From assembly GCA_013400115.1 (NCBI GenBank), contig VXBP01001909.1, positions 930,001 through 994,000 of the forward strand: a stretch of 64,000 nucleotides of DNA, in the 5' to 3' direction. The translations under genes were made by a program, and so were the position numbers. Each line of letters begins with the position of its first letter. Positions within the stretch are counted from its first letter, which is position 1. The notes beneath the pieces are model-generated. The model did no database searches and was not told the DNA's origin. It saw nothing but the letters and a program-made list of their open reading frames with translations. The stretch is from Rhinopomastus cyanomelas (lineage: Eukaryota; Chordata; Aves; Bucerotiformes; Rhinopomastidae). This document shows, in pieces, positions 24,561-35,475 of the stretch.

Positions 24561-27500
24561 AGAATCATTCATGAGTTCAATGCTAATAATTTATGGTCCT
24601 GCTTATATAGCAAGAAAGTACCATGTTTTCGTTAATTACCTAGTTATTAAAAATAAATAGAACTTGTCAGAATTAGTTTTTATTGATGATTATTCCCTTT
24701 GTTCATGTATTGTCTCTCTCTAATGGAAAGCAGACATTAACTGTAGCTTCAGTTTCCTGTGGAGACCTTTTAGTTAATTTTATAGATGACTACCTAAAAT
24801 ATAGTTGTTGCTGAAAATTTATACTAGAAATAGCGATCCCTTTCCTATTCTCACATCTCTGCTGAGCATCCCTCAGCACCCTGCCTCTGCCACTCTCCTC
24901 TGACCCTTTTCACCTATCCTGCCTTTACAGATATTTCAAAGATTACCTGGTGTTGCAAACGATTCTGACTTTTCAAATTATTTACTAAACAGATAAAACA
25001 GAAAACACTGGTACAAACTGGGATGTAGAAAGTAAACCTAGTATCATGTGTGACTAAAGTCTGTTTTTTCTGTTTTTTAAAAGGAGAAAAGTGGAGGGGA
25101 GAAAAGAAAGTTCATCACACTCTTAATGAAATCCAGGAACCTCAGACATTGCATTTTGACAGACAGAATAGGAATTGCCTTTATTTCTTGTGTGTGTAAT
25201 GAGTTTGGCATGAACTTATCACTTGGACCTCACATCAGTGAACTCTTCCTGGAAAACTGGGGGAATTCTTACTTCTTGTCATGAAGACACAAGTTTAAGA
25301 GGGTTTATTTTGTTTTGGGGCTGGGTGTGGGGAGAAGAGGTAAATCTGAGAACATCTGACGATAGAGTTATTTAGTTTGAAGAGAACTGTTACACAAAAC
25401 CTACCGTATGCATGTGATTAAATTGTTCATTGAATATAGTGGCTGAGTACCTAGTAGGGCAGTAAAGTGTGGCAGTTCAGTACAACAGACATGAGCTATC
25501 AACAGCAAAACAACCTAGAAAAATAAACTGTTTTTCTCTCTATTCTACCTTACTGTAGAGTTTTCTGGGATTGTGTAAGCATGCCTTCACTGATGTGAAA
25601 AGTATGGCTCTTGAGTTCAGAGTATGGCTTGTAACTGTGTTGAACTTCTAAGTTGCAGCTAATTTTTTTTGCAGTAAACAAGGAACTAAACTGCGTAACC
25701 AGCTTCATGTGCTGCAGTAGCACTGTTGTTGTTCTTTTCAGGAGTCTGCTCTAAATGTGGGGGGTTGACTTTGCCTGTAGGCTGACTTTATTCCCCACTC
25801 ATTGGGAGGTCTCTGACTCCCACTTGCAGTATCACATATACATTAAACCTTTCATTAAATATTGCTGACAACAGACTGTATCTCTTAAAGATGTGGGATT
25901 CTCTTTTTTTGGCAAGTACACTAATGAATGTAGCACACACTGTATCAATCCTCTGATACCTTCTGCCTCCTTTTCCTAGTCTGCTCCAGATCCTGCCGTT
26001 AGGCATGTTCACTGCTCTTCTTACTTGCACATTACCCCTTTGCTTTATCCTTGATGTTGACTTTCCTGAAAGTGCAGATTTATTTCTGAGGTTTATTACT
26101 GGCATTTAAAGCCATCAGCTCACGTAGACTAGGCTGTGTATAGGAGTTCCTCACGGTGTGTGTTCCAGCTCCAAATCTGTGCCAGGCAAATGATTTATCT
26201 TTGCGTATTTCTTGACTGCCATTTTCCCGTTGTACTCATGGGGCTTTGCTTGCCTTGCCCCAGGTTGGTGGGTCTGCTCCCACTTGGAATTCTGCTGGGT
26301 TTAAAAATTTCTTATGTACAATAAACTCATAACTTATCTACCTTTACCCCTGTTTACAGTTTTGGTGATGTAGTGTGCATTTTGCTGGTTTTTGAAAAAT
26401 ACATTGAATTGCATGAAAAGCTTTCTGCACTTATTTGAAATTATTATTAAAATCAGATTGCTGCATAATTACATTGTACACTGCTGAGCAGATATAGTAG
26501 GTATTGCTTTGGGAACTATTGATTCTTTAAAGTATAGAACCACTGTGATTCGGTAGAACTTTGTGCGGGGACCTTGTAGAAACCAGAATTTCTGTTTTGA
26601 ATTTATTTCATTATTTATTTCATTGTTTCATTTACTAATTTGTCATGAAATTGTAAAATTTATCTGAAAAGATAACAGTTTACTACTGCTTGCTGCAATT
26701 TTCCGTATACTTAATACCTTTTGCTTCTGAATTTTACAGTTTGATAATTAAGCTCTGCTGCAATAGCTATTTTATCTGTACTGGGGGAAAAACAAGCCTC
26801 ACTAATACACTTTTAATTCAGTTTGAATGGAAATGATGCTCCATAGGTTGGTTACTGGAGCGCTTGGGCTGAACTGAACGCTAACGTTTCTGGATACTGA
26901 GTGTAGCTTTGCTCTGTTGTGAGCCTTAATGTGTCCAGTGTAAGGGGGCATTTTTCACAAGCATAAGAAAATTAGAAGTTTACTTTTACAAAATGAAAAA
27001 CTAGTATCCCAGTCATGTAATCCTGGGATTTCGGAACAGAGATTTAAAGAAAATGAGATGTATTGTAAAGCTCAGAATAAAATCCTGTGAGTGCTGAGTC
27101 TGCCAGCGTTAGCAGTGTTTAAAACTTTGTCTTATTTATTGAACTAGTGCACTGAAAACTATGCACGACCACATTTACATAAAAAATGTTTGCTCTGAGC
27201 AGCTTTGGCTGGAACAGTACCCTACAGGAGAACTGTCTGCATTAAAAGAACCCACTGTCCTGAGCCAGTTTTCCTTTAGTGGGGTTGAGAGAGCGATGCG
27301 TTACATTCTTTTTGTTCTGTCAAGAGTCCCAAAGACTCATCCTGTGCAGAGTGTTATTGTTGGCTGAGAATCAGAGGAAAGGTGTTGTGCACATGCTGTA
27401 ACACACACAACTTTGTGAAAACAAGGGTTTTTCTTGGCAAAAAATGGTAATAAGCAAAATCAAAATGCCGTTTGCTCCATGTGTGTCCCTCTACGACACT

Positions 27501-27701
27501 GGCAGTGCTGGCCAGTTTCTCACTTGCAAGAACTTTATGTTGTAATTACTACTCCTGACTGGAATTTAAAGTAAGTACATGTGTACCTGAATCCAAACTA
27601 AAGCTTGGATCAACAATTACTTGTTTGCACGTAAAACGAATACGCATATGGAGGTTCTCTAGCAGATAGCTGACATTTTCTTTTCTTTCTCTGGTGTGTA
27701 G

Positions 27702-27811
27702 GTGCAGTACTCTTGTCCAGTGTGCAAGGACTAGCAATTAATGTTGATCCCATCCTGTATACTTGGATTATCTACCAACCTCAGAAGCGAGCTAGCAGAC
27801 ACATTCAGCAG
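27702..27811 (+). CDS. VPS13B: VPS13B internal coding exon A (partial gene)
   Basis: This exon encodes part of VPS13B (COH1), a very large bridge-like lipid-transfer protein of the Golgi and endosomes that is mutated in human Cohen syndrome. It is preceded by a pyrimidine-rich tract ending in GTGTAG and followed by the donor GTGTGT. Its 110 nt are two bases of a split Gly codon plus 36 whole codons. The product contains GLAINVDPILYTWIIYQPQK, which differs from remembered human VPS13B by only a few conservative changes, and it ends in His-Ile-Gln-Gln. The incoming phase is 1 and the outgoing phase 0, which fits exon B. The upstream partner exon, which should end with the first base of the Gly codon, is not in the window. 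The gene name rests on recalled homology, not on a search. Confidence 0.95.
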
Positions 27812-30660
27812 GTGTGTATCTTTGGAGGGAAATAAGTGGGGGAAAGAAGCTTTCTCTTCCACGTATGCCAGTAGTGCCCTTCTGTTCTATGTGTTTGTTT
27901 TCTGCTGTCTTGTTTGTTGTAGTTCACAGCACATACTGTTGATCTAACTTTAAATTCTTCTAAATGTTAAATTTTACAAATTAAAATCTCAATTTCACAA
28001 CTTTTTCATTTATGCTAATAAAAGAATAGAGAAAATGCTTTTTGATGGCTACTGTTCAAGAGTTTGCAACTAGTTTTAACCACTGAGACATCATAAGGCT
28101 CCCGAGTCTGAATAGCGAACCCTGGTTTAACCGGTTGAGATGATCTATTAAATAATCACATAAATTTGTTATAAAATCACCTCTCTTACTAAATCCCCTT
28201 GTACTAGGAAATTAACTATACAGTCCATAACACAAGTGAATTCTGTAACAGGTTCTGTATGTACTGTCAAAAGATGTATTTTCATATGAAGTGCTATGAA
28301 AACATTGAAGGTTTTGAGACTGTGGGCGTGTGGCACAGTGTTTTCTTTGATTGAGAGATCTTAAACGTTAAGATATATTACATTTTAATGTAATCCTAAA
28401 CCAATTTTTCTCTGTCATTTTGAAGAAGTAAAAATTATTAATTTTATCTGAAAAAAGAAAATTTTTCATAGTGTTGGATTCTGTGAGAGCCTTTCATCAT
28501 TTAGTAGCAATAAGTTAATTCAAGTTAGGAATGTATTTGGGGTCATAACTATTGCCATGCTAACTGCTGGCTGCATACAGGATAGGGCTGGGATTATCTG
28601 GCTCAGAGGCAGCTGTGCCTTTACATGCCACAGCTTCTTCAGCTTTGTTTGCTTTTAGCTATCACTTGGATTCTTAGGTTTGTAAGGCTGGTTTAGTAGT
28701 ACATGTATTTTATGTCTTTACTGAAATGCTGTGTGTCATGTAACTGTTGGAGTGGCTTTGTCTGAAAGCATGAAAAGTTGGGAATATCGGAACATGCGTA
28801 AGTTCACAAATGAAAAAATGAAGTGGGATAGAGGGCAGAAGTAAATGTAACAGTTAATGCATTTGTACAAAACACATACATTTTCAATGATTTTTCCATA
28901 ACGCTGTACTGTGGCTTCTTCAAGATTTATGTGATGTAGCCACTAGGAAATGTAATTCTCTCTTGGCCCTACTGAGATTTTATTCAACTGGAACAGAACA
29001 GTGAGCTACTGCTGTACTGGTCTGTGGGGTACACACAGCCAAGTGAGGACGATTCCTTTTCATTTAGTAGTTAGACTGTTGCTGAACCTACCCCTGCTTG
29101 CCCCTTGGCTTCTCAGAAGCTAATAATTGTAGTTCCTTGGTTTGTACAGCTGTTACTTCTTCACACTTTCTGCTCTGTTACCCAGTGTGTCTGTGTTGTA
29201 CAGTTAGGTGAGAAACCCATTAACCGTGTTTATGTGGTATCTAGTACCCAATGTCCCGTGTCCTGATACATTCTTAGATGCTGTCTGAAAAAGATGATGA
29301 ATGATAAATGAGGTTTGTAAAAGTCTGACTAAAGGTAAACACCAAAAGGAGACAGAAGCTATTTAAATGGAAGGTTCTGCATAGCTTCTACATAACTTTT
29401 AAGTACAATGGAACATCTGGCGCCAGATGCTGTCAGTAGCCTGTTACCTTTTTGTTCCAAAGTGTCAGCACATGCCAAAAACATGGCTGCTGGTCTGTGG
29501 GGTTGCAGTTGTGGCTGTAGAGGCAGTGCTTTAGGGTAAACGGATGCAAACATAACTTGTTTTTCTCTACCCACTTGGAATTGTAAGGGGCATCTATATG
29601 TTTTCTGTTGTCGCCTTTGAAGCACAGAAATAGTGAGAACATGCAGTCTAAAAAGCCATGAGGCTCTATAAGTGCTTGATCACATCTGTATATTGCTCTT
29701 GAATTTCTCTCTTAGCTACTAGAAATATGTTGTGTAGCCCTTCATGTTCTTTGCTGAATGAAGGCATTGTGTCTATATTCTTGTCAGTTGTTGTCTCTTA
29801 CCAAATTGATGGTATAACTGGACAGCCTGATGCCATGCTGAGGGGTGTAACTGGATTGTAATCAAGAGTACTAATGCTTTCTGACAGAAATGAAATAACA
29901 AGTCTGAACATACTGGTCCTCTTGCCTTTGCATCCTCTTCAGCCTCACACTCATGGGAAGTTGTAATTCTGAAATAAAAGACTAAATTACCAAAAATTTC
30001 CAAGTAAAATAAAATATTAGTTTGTTCTACCTGAGGCCATTAGCCCTTTTTACAGGGTGCTTAGGCTTCAGTTTGTTGGCTTATCTCCACATAAATCAGG
30101 AAGTACTTGGGGCTGGGTGTTTTTAGCAGGTTGGGGTTAGCTATTACTGTTCTCTACCTTTCTCTCATTTTAGATCTTCAGCCACTTCCAACGTCTTTGT
30201 TGACTGCACGATATGAAGTAAAACTAACAAATCTAATCTGTATACGTAGATCCATTGGCATGAATAAATAGCATGCGTGTATGTATTTCCTCTACACGTA
30301 CTTAAGTAGTGAGTAATGCGTTAGGTTGTTTTTGTCAATTAAATGTATGTTTGGAACAGGATAGTTTTCCTGTAGTTTAGTAACCACCACTTAGAAAGTT
30401 AACTCTAATAATTCTAGTGAAAAGCTAGTACATTTTCTTATCTCGCTACCATGAATTACTATGAATCGAGTGTTCCGCATATAGTGGCCACAAAACCGTA
30501 GTGCATTGATACAACTGCATCAGCACTCTCAAACAGGATCTGATTTTGACACTGTGTCAACAAAACAACCTCATATAAATGTCGCTGTAGTTCCAGAACT
30601 TGATTAAATGCTCTTTACTTGTCTTCTTTATAACGCTACCCAAGAGTAACCATAAAGTTT

Positions 30661-31560
30661 ATATCCCAAGTAGGTGTGTTAAACTTTACTACGCACTACT
30701 TTACAGTTAGCTTTTGGATTCTTGTGATGAAATGGTTATGATAACACTCGCCTGCGATGTCTCCTTTCCCATCAGATTCATCTTCTCATACAGCTGTGGG
30801 GCTCTTGTCATCTGCTATTTCCCAAGCCACAATTTCCTCATCAGTTTGTGGCTAAAGCCCAAATCTTGATGATCCTTTTCCATCTATTTCAACATTGATC
30901 TTTCATCTTCTGCATTCTTTTAACCAGAAGTCTTTTGCCAAAAACCTGACAAGATTGTACTGGGCGTCATCAACAGCAACATCAGGCTTGATTTCAGTGA
31001 GCAAAGATGAAACAGCTGTTTCATTGTCCAGATCAGCACTCAAGCACTCAATATTCGGTCATAATTTTTTCCAGCTTTGTCTGGCTGTGATAGCCTTGAT
31101 GTTTTTCACTATATGACTGGTGGTGTAACTTATTATATTTTGCTGATCCATTTTTTCAGTGGTTCAGAAATAGATACTGCTTCATCAGCCAGTATTTCCA
31201 TCCCATCTTCTTTTGTACTGCCGTGTATTGTCTCTGCTCATCCTTCACAAAGTCTGGCTTCACTTGGACGAGTCAACATCCACGCAACGTTACAGCCAGA
31301 ATTTCCAAGTCCTGGCTCAACAGTTACCATCATGGGAAAGCTGCAGATGGCCCTGCCTTAGGAAGGGTCTGTCACATGAACTGATGGTTTTGAAAAGAAG
31401 TGGCGTAAAGTGCCAGACAAGTTTACAGACTTCTACCTCTAGGCATATGATGCACTTCTGCAGTGCAAAACTTGTATTTTCAAAGCTGGTGGCTTTTGTT
31501 GTTGTTTTTATGGCTAGATGACACCGAAGTGGCAAGTTACTCTATTCCAGAATGACTTTT
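30661..31560 (-). pseudogene. Decayed coding remnant, possibly Tigger/Jerky-like (pogo-group) transposase
   Basis: On the minus strand the interval 31,135-30,724 keeps one frame with only four stops and reads like protein. It includes QSWKKL, a stop, then PNIE, followed by DNETAVSSLLTEIKPDVAVD, FLAKDFWLKE and TDEEIVAWEIADDKSPTA. Trp-Lys-Lys-Leu-(Trp)-Pro followed by an acidic stretch and an Asp-Glu-Glu-Ile-type motif resembles the C-terminal end of DDE transposases of the Tigger/Jerky group. Higher coordinates (31,140-31,560) give further coding-like pieces in other frames, so frameshifts are likely. The N-terminal DNA-binding part was not recognised. The family is a tentative inference. It may instead be a processed pseudogene of another gene. 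Confidence 0.38.
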
Positions 31561-32599
31561 TAGTGCTTTTAGAGACAAAGCTGATGACTGTACACTGAAA
31601 AGGAGAGATGAGAGTTCTGTTTGTCATTGACATCAGTATTTTCCTATTAACTTTGCATACCACTGTATGTATAAGACGATTGTTTTCACTGGAGCAGGAT
31701 TAAATACTTGATTGTCTCTCTTATTTTAATTGACTTTTATAGTGGAAAATGGTGAAGGCGTTTGGAAGTCATTCTCCTTCAATTAAATGATTTTTCTGTT
31801 TGCTTTGGGGTTTTGTATGTGTGCACATGTTGCACGCTGCTTCATTCCGTGATCTGTTTCCTATTGCAGAAAATTTACAAGCACATTGCCCGCCTCACAT
31901 GAATTTGTTTCCCACAGAGATTCCTAATGCAACGTGTGAGGTTTCTCATTACCCAGCTGTATGGATTGCATTTTCGCTCCAATACCAACAAAATTATATT
32001 ACACAAAAATTGATTAAGTTGCATGTAATCCTAATGTCTGATCTTTAGAACAAACTTTTGTCATCTTTAAATGATAACCTTCTGCAAAATCAACAGTGGA
32101 ACTGTCGACTGGGGGTACATCTACAATTGACATTAGCAGCTAATACTGCAGCAAATTGTTAGCAGCCAAATGTGCAGCAAAATTGAGGAGCCTTTTTTTG
32201 GTCAGTTTGGTCTTTCCAAACTCATGTTAATAAAAAAGTAGCAAAGAAGCCAATAGAAGATTCCCATTTGTGGGCCTCAGGTTCCAGAATCCACACAGAT
32301 TAAAGCATGCATCACTCTTTTCTAATCTTAAAATGGGGGTGCAGTCCTTCAAACTAGATGCTAATGCCTTCAGTTTTGTTTAACAGTGTCCTATTTTGAC
32401 CAGTTTGTCAGTTACTGATAAGCTTGAAAGACCAAACAATTCAAAATCAGTACTGGTCAGAGCTGTTTAAAGTGGGGGGAACAAATAAAATACAATTATA
32501 GTGCACGCTTTCTTTCAAAGGTCAGTGATGGCCGATACATTTCTTTGAAAATCTTTGGGATCTTTGTGTCTAGCTAAAATTTTTCAGCTGCTATTAGAC

Positions 32600-32753
32600 G
32601 GGGGTTGTGGAGTCTCCTTCTCTGGAGACGGTTAAGACCCGCCTGGATGTGTTCCTGTGTGACTTGGTCTAGGTGATCCTGCCGTGTCAGGGGGATTGGA
32701 CTAGATGATCTTTCGAGGTCCCTTCCAATCCCTAATGATTCTATGATTCTGTG
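32600..32753 (+). mobile_element. CR1 retroposon 3' end, close to exon B
   Basis: This sense CR1 tail contains TGTGGAGTCTCCTTCTCTGG, TGACTTGGTCTAGGTGATCC and GGACTAGATGATCTTTCGAG, ending ATGATTCTATGATTCTGTG. It is low in divergence and lies about 320 bp upstream of the exon B acceptor. It is truncated at nearly the same point as the copies at 20.3 and 38.7 kb. Confidence 0.92.
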
Positions 32754-33070
32754 CTTTAGGTAATGATTTTGCTTTCATTTATCCATGTGTGTTTGGACTG
32801 GCTAGCAAACATGATCTTTTAATAAATTGCATTGCACCTTTTTGTTATCGCAGAGCTTTTCTTCAGGCTAACAGTGCTAAAATAACGACAGGTCGGCATG
32901 TAGCATTTCATAACCTGTTTTCAAAGTACATGTGCTACGATCATTGTTTCAAGTCGTCTTCTATACATTTCAAACTGTTTTATTTTAAGACATGCATCTC
33001 ACGACAGCGTCATAATTCACTGTTCCTGTGGTTTTGTTTGGAGTGGTTCACGAGGCATTTCTTTTCCTAG

Positions 33071-33218
33071 CAGTCTGTAGGAACTGTTCCGCTTGGCGCG
33101 TCTGTAACTCGGAAAAAAGAGGATGAAGCATCAGTTGGAAGTGCACCCTTGGCAAGGCAGCAATCGAACCAAGCCTCTGAGTATGCCAGCAGTCCTGTCA
33201 AGACAAAAACAGTGACAG
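33071..33218 (+). CDS. VPS13B: VPS13B internal coding exon B (partial gene)
   Basis: The 148-nt exon lies between the acceptor TTTTCCTAG and the donor GTAGGA. It reads from Gln-Ser-Val-Gly through RKKEDEASVGSAPLARQQSN to Ala-Ser-Glu-Tyr-Ala-Ser-Ser-Pro-Val-Lys-Thr-Lys-Thr-Val-Thr, then leaves one G for the next codon. The KEDE, SAPLA and SEYASSPVKTKTVT segments match remembered mammalian VPS13B closely. The first dozen residues are more divergent, as expected for a flexible charged and serine-rich linker. Exon start is uncertain by 3 nt: the acceptor is a NAGNAG tandem (TAG then CAG), so splicing at 33,074 would drop the first Gln. I chose 33,071 because remembered human protein keeps a third Gln here. 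Phase in 0, out 1. Confidence 0.95.
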
Positions 33219-35450
33219 GTAGGATCATTTCATTGAAACTGGCCATTCTGCCTTTGCAGCCTCCCCTAGTAACACGTGTCCCCAGCTGAACAGCATTACC
33301 TGTGGGATAATTTTTGGTTTTGAAGAAATATTCACCCAGAAAGTTACAACTGTTAAAGTTAACAAACAGTCACATTTTCAATTCTGAAATATATGGTTAC
33401 TTTTCTTCTCATTTTCATTTAGGCTTTGGTGTCCTGATTGCTTCGTGTAGCAAATTATCTCAAATGAGATAAAAGATGTGTAGTTTCAATAGAATATCCA
33501 CTGTTTGCCTTGATATTTAGGACTACAGTCCATAATGTTGTCAAACTTCATACACTGTGCTGAACGCCCAGAATGTATGGAAGTCAATCTTTGTGCATAA
33601 TCACTTAAGATTCACTGCTTTCAGAACCACTTTCCCACAGAAATTGCATTTGTAGGCGCTGCTGTTTCTGGAGTTCAGGAAATTATTACGTTTTAGGATT
33701 ATTTTCTGGGCGCTTAAGAGCACTAAAGCTAAACTTTGCTTTCTGAGATTGTTTCTAGGCTATTTATTCATATAGTACGGTCTGCAAGTAGTGAAGTAGG
33801 AGGTCATCCAAAAGAAGTGACTACCCAAGTGAGACTTTTAATAATCCTTCTGAAATACCCTGAACAAATTCTTTTTTCCTTTGCATTGATGTTTATTTCC
33901 AGATAATCATCAAGTACTTCAAGATGTTGTCTGCTGGAGCTGAGATTACAATAGTCTCTATTAGCAGGAGGGTAAAGTGTTACTTTGAGATTAAAAAGCA
34001 CCAAACCCTGAAAAATGTTACTTTTATCTCTATTTATTGACTGTTCTGAATTATGAACATCATAAATTATATGATCTGCTGCTTCTTGAGGTTAATTCTA
34101 CCTGTGCCTGTCAACGGAGCACAAAGGTCTAGTGCACTGGACAGCCGCTTGTAATTTTGAATATTTGACATTCAAAACCAGTTAGTTTACATTAACAGAT
34201 GCTCAGTTGGTTTGTGTTAATTATCAATGAATACAAGTAAGCCTGCAGTTTGTACTTGAGTAGCTTTGTACTTGAGTTTTGAAACTCAGTGTCCCGGTTT
34301 GGTATCTGCTCATCTTGGTAGCCAGTTTTGTTCTTCAGCCTTCACCTTGAGTATTATCTTTCCTGCAGTAATGATTGCACCAGAATAGTTTCCCAGAAGA
34401 AAATGTTCACAATCAAGAAATGCCATGAATGTCAGTTTTGCTTTTGTATGAGTTTTTTCTGTGTAAGAAATGAGAAAATGAAAACTTACAAGTAACATCC
34501 TAAAAGTAAATAGATTTCCATGCATCTCACCTTCTGGTTTTGATTTCAAGTCAATGTCAAGATTTTTTTCAGCTACTCAGTAGAACACACATTGCTGCAA
34601 AATTGTAGACTTCACTTTTAGCCTTAATTTGCACTGCTACCACTTGCTCATCCGGTTTATCAGATATTAGCCTAAATTCTGAGAGGCTTTTGTCGTTAAG
34701 CAGATATTTGACTTCTCTATAGAACAACTTTGTGGCATAGATTTTGATACTATAAAATGAAAGGTGGTAGTACCAGTTCTCAAGAGAGATAGCATTGACT
34801 AAGCATTTTCTTTTTGTTTTTATTAGTTAGGAGCAGTCTTTTAAAGAAGATCACTAAAATCAATTTCATTAATCCTCATTTGTTAAAAAAAATGTTGAAA
34901 AATTATTCTATTTTTTTTTAAGTAAAGCTTCACACATATAGCAGAGTGTCTTTGTAAGATATGGTGGGCTGGTCACTGCTGTTTTGAAGGCTAGTCTGTC
35001 TTTTAAAATACGTACCAATTATTTGCTATATTCCAGACATAAAACAGCAGCTGTAACATACCTCGAGTATTTGAGATTCATATGCAAACTCGGGGAATAA
35101 AAATGTAAAATTAATGCCAAAGAGCAAAATTTTTATATGCTAATGAAATTATTTAAAGGGTTGCTGTCTGTCTGCTTCAGTAGACCACATGGATTTCCCA
35201 TGATGAAAGAAAGAGCTGTTGCACAGTGCAGTGCTGAGCAGGCTTGTTCCCTGAGTGGCCTCCTCAAACCTCACATGATGTTAGAAGCTTCTGCTGTAGA
35301 GTTCACCTTGTGCTCTGTTGGTCAGAATTGGCTTTGCGCCGGAAGATTCAGGGGACGGTGAAAGTAACGCATGTGCTGTGTCACAAAACCCCCTCTCTGC
35401 TTTAATTGCAAAGCCACAGTTGGAGCGGTTAGAAAAGGTTTGATGGGTCC

Positions 35451-35475
35451 AAGTGTGATCACAAGGTGTGATCAC
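35451..35475. repeat. 12-13-bp tandem duplication
   Basis: AAGTGTGATCAC followed directly by AAGGTGTGATCAC. Each unit holds the palindrome GTGATCAC. Confidence 0.8.

Larger units (their letters stand above)
1..27701 (+). other. VPS13B: VPS13B upstream intron (3' part)
   Basis: No conserved VPS13B exon was recognised in these 27.7 kb. The segment that precedes exon A in the human protein, ending in a Tyr-Cys-His-Asn-Ser-like sequence, was looked for and not seen. The stretch is therefore read as the end of one large intron. VPS13B introns are very long in vertebrates. It holds CR1 fragments near 2.15, 3.4-4.1, 17.0, 20.3 and 24.2 kb, the inverted repeat pair at 5.7 and 11.4 kb, the X-box repeat at 14.6 kb, a polypyrimidine tract at 8.2 kb and some short tandem duplications. 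The rest, including 25-27.7 kb, shows nothing I can name. A small or poorly conserved exon could have been missed. Confidence 0.75.
27812..33070 (+). other. VPS13B: VPS13B intron A-B
   Basis: This 5.26-kb intron has canonical ends (GTGTGT to CCTAG). It holds an antisense coding-like remnant around 30.66-31.56 kb and a plus-strand CR1 tail at 32.60-32.75 kb, only about 320 bp upstream of exon B. 27.8-30.6 kb is ordinary AT-leaning intron with no recognisable repeat or gene. Confidence 0.85.
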
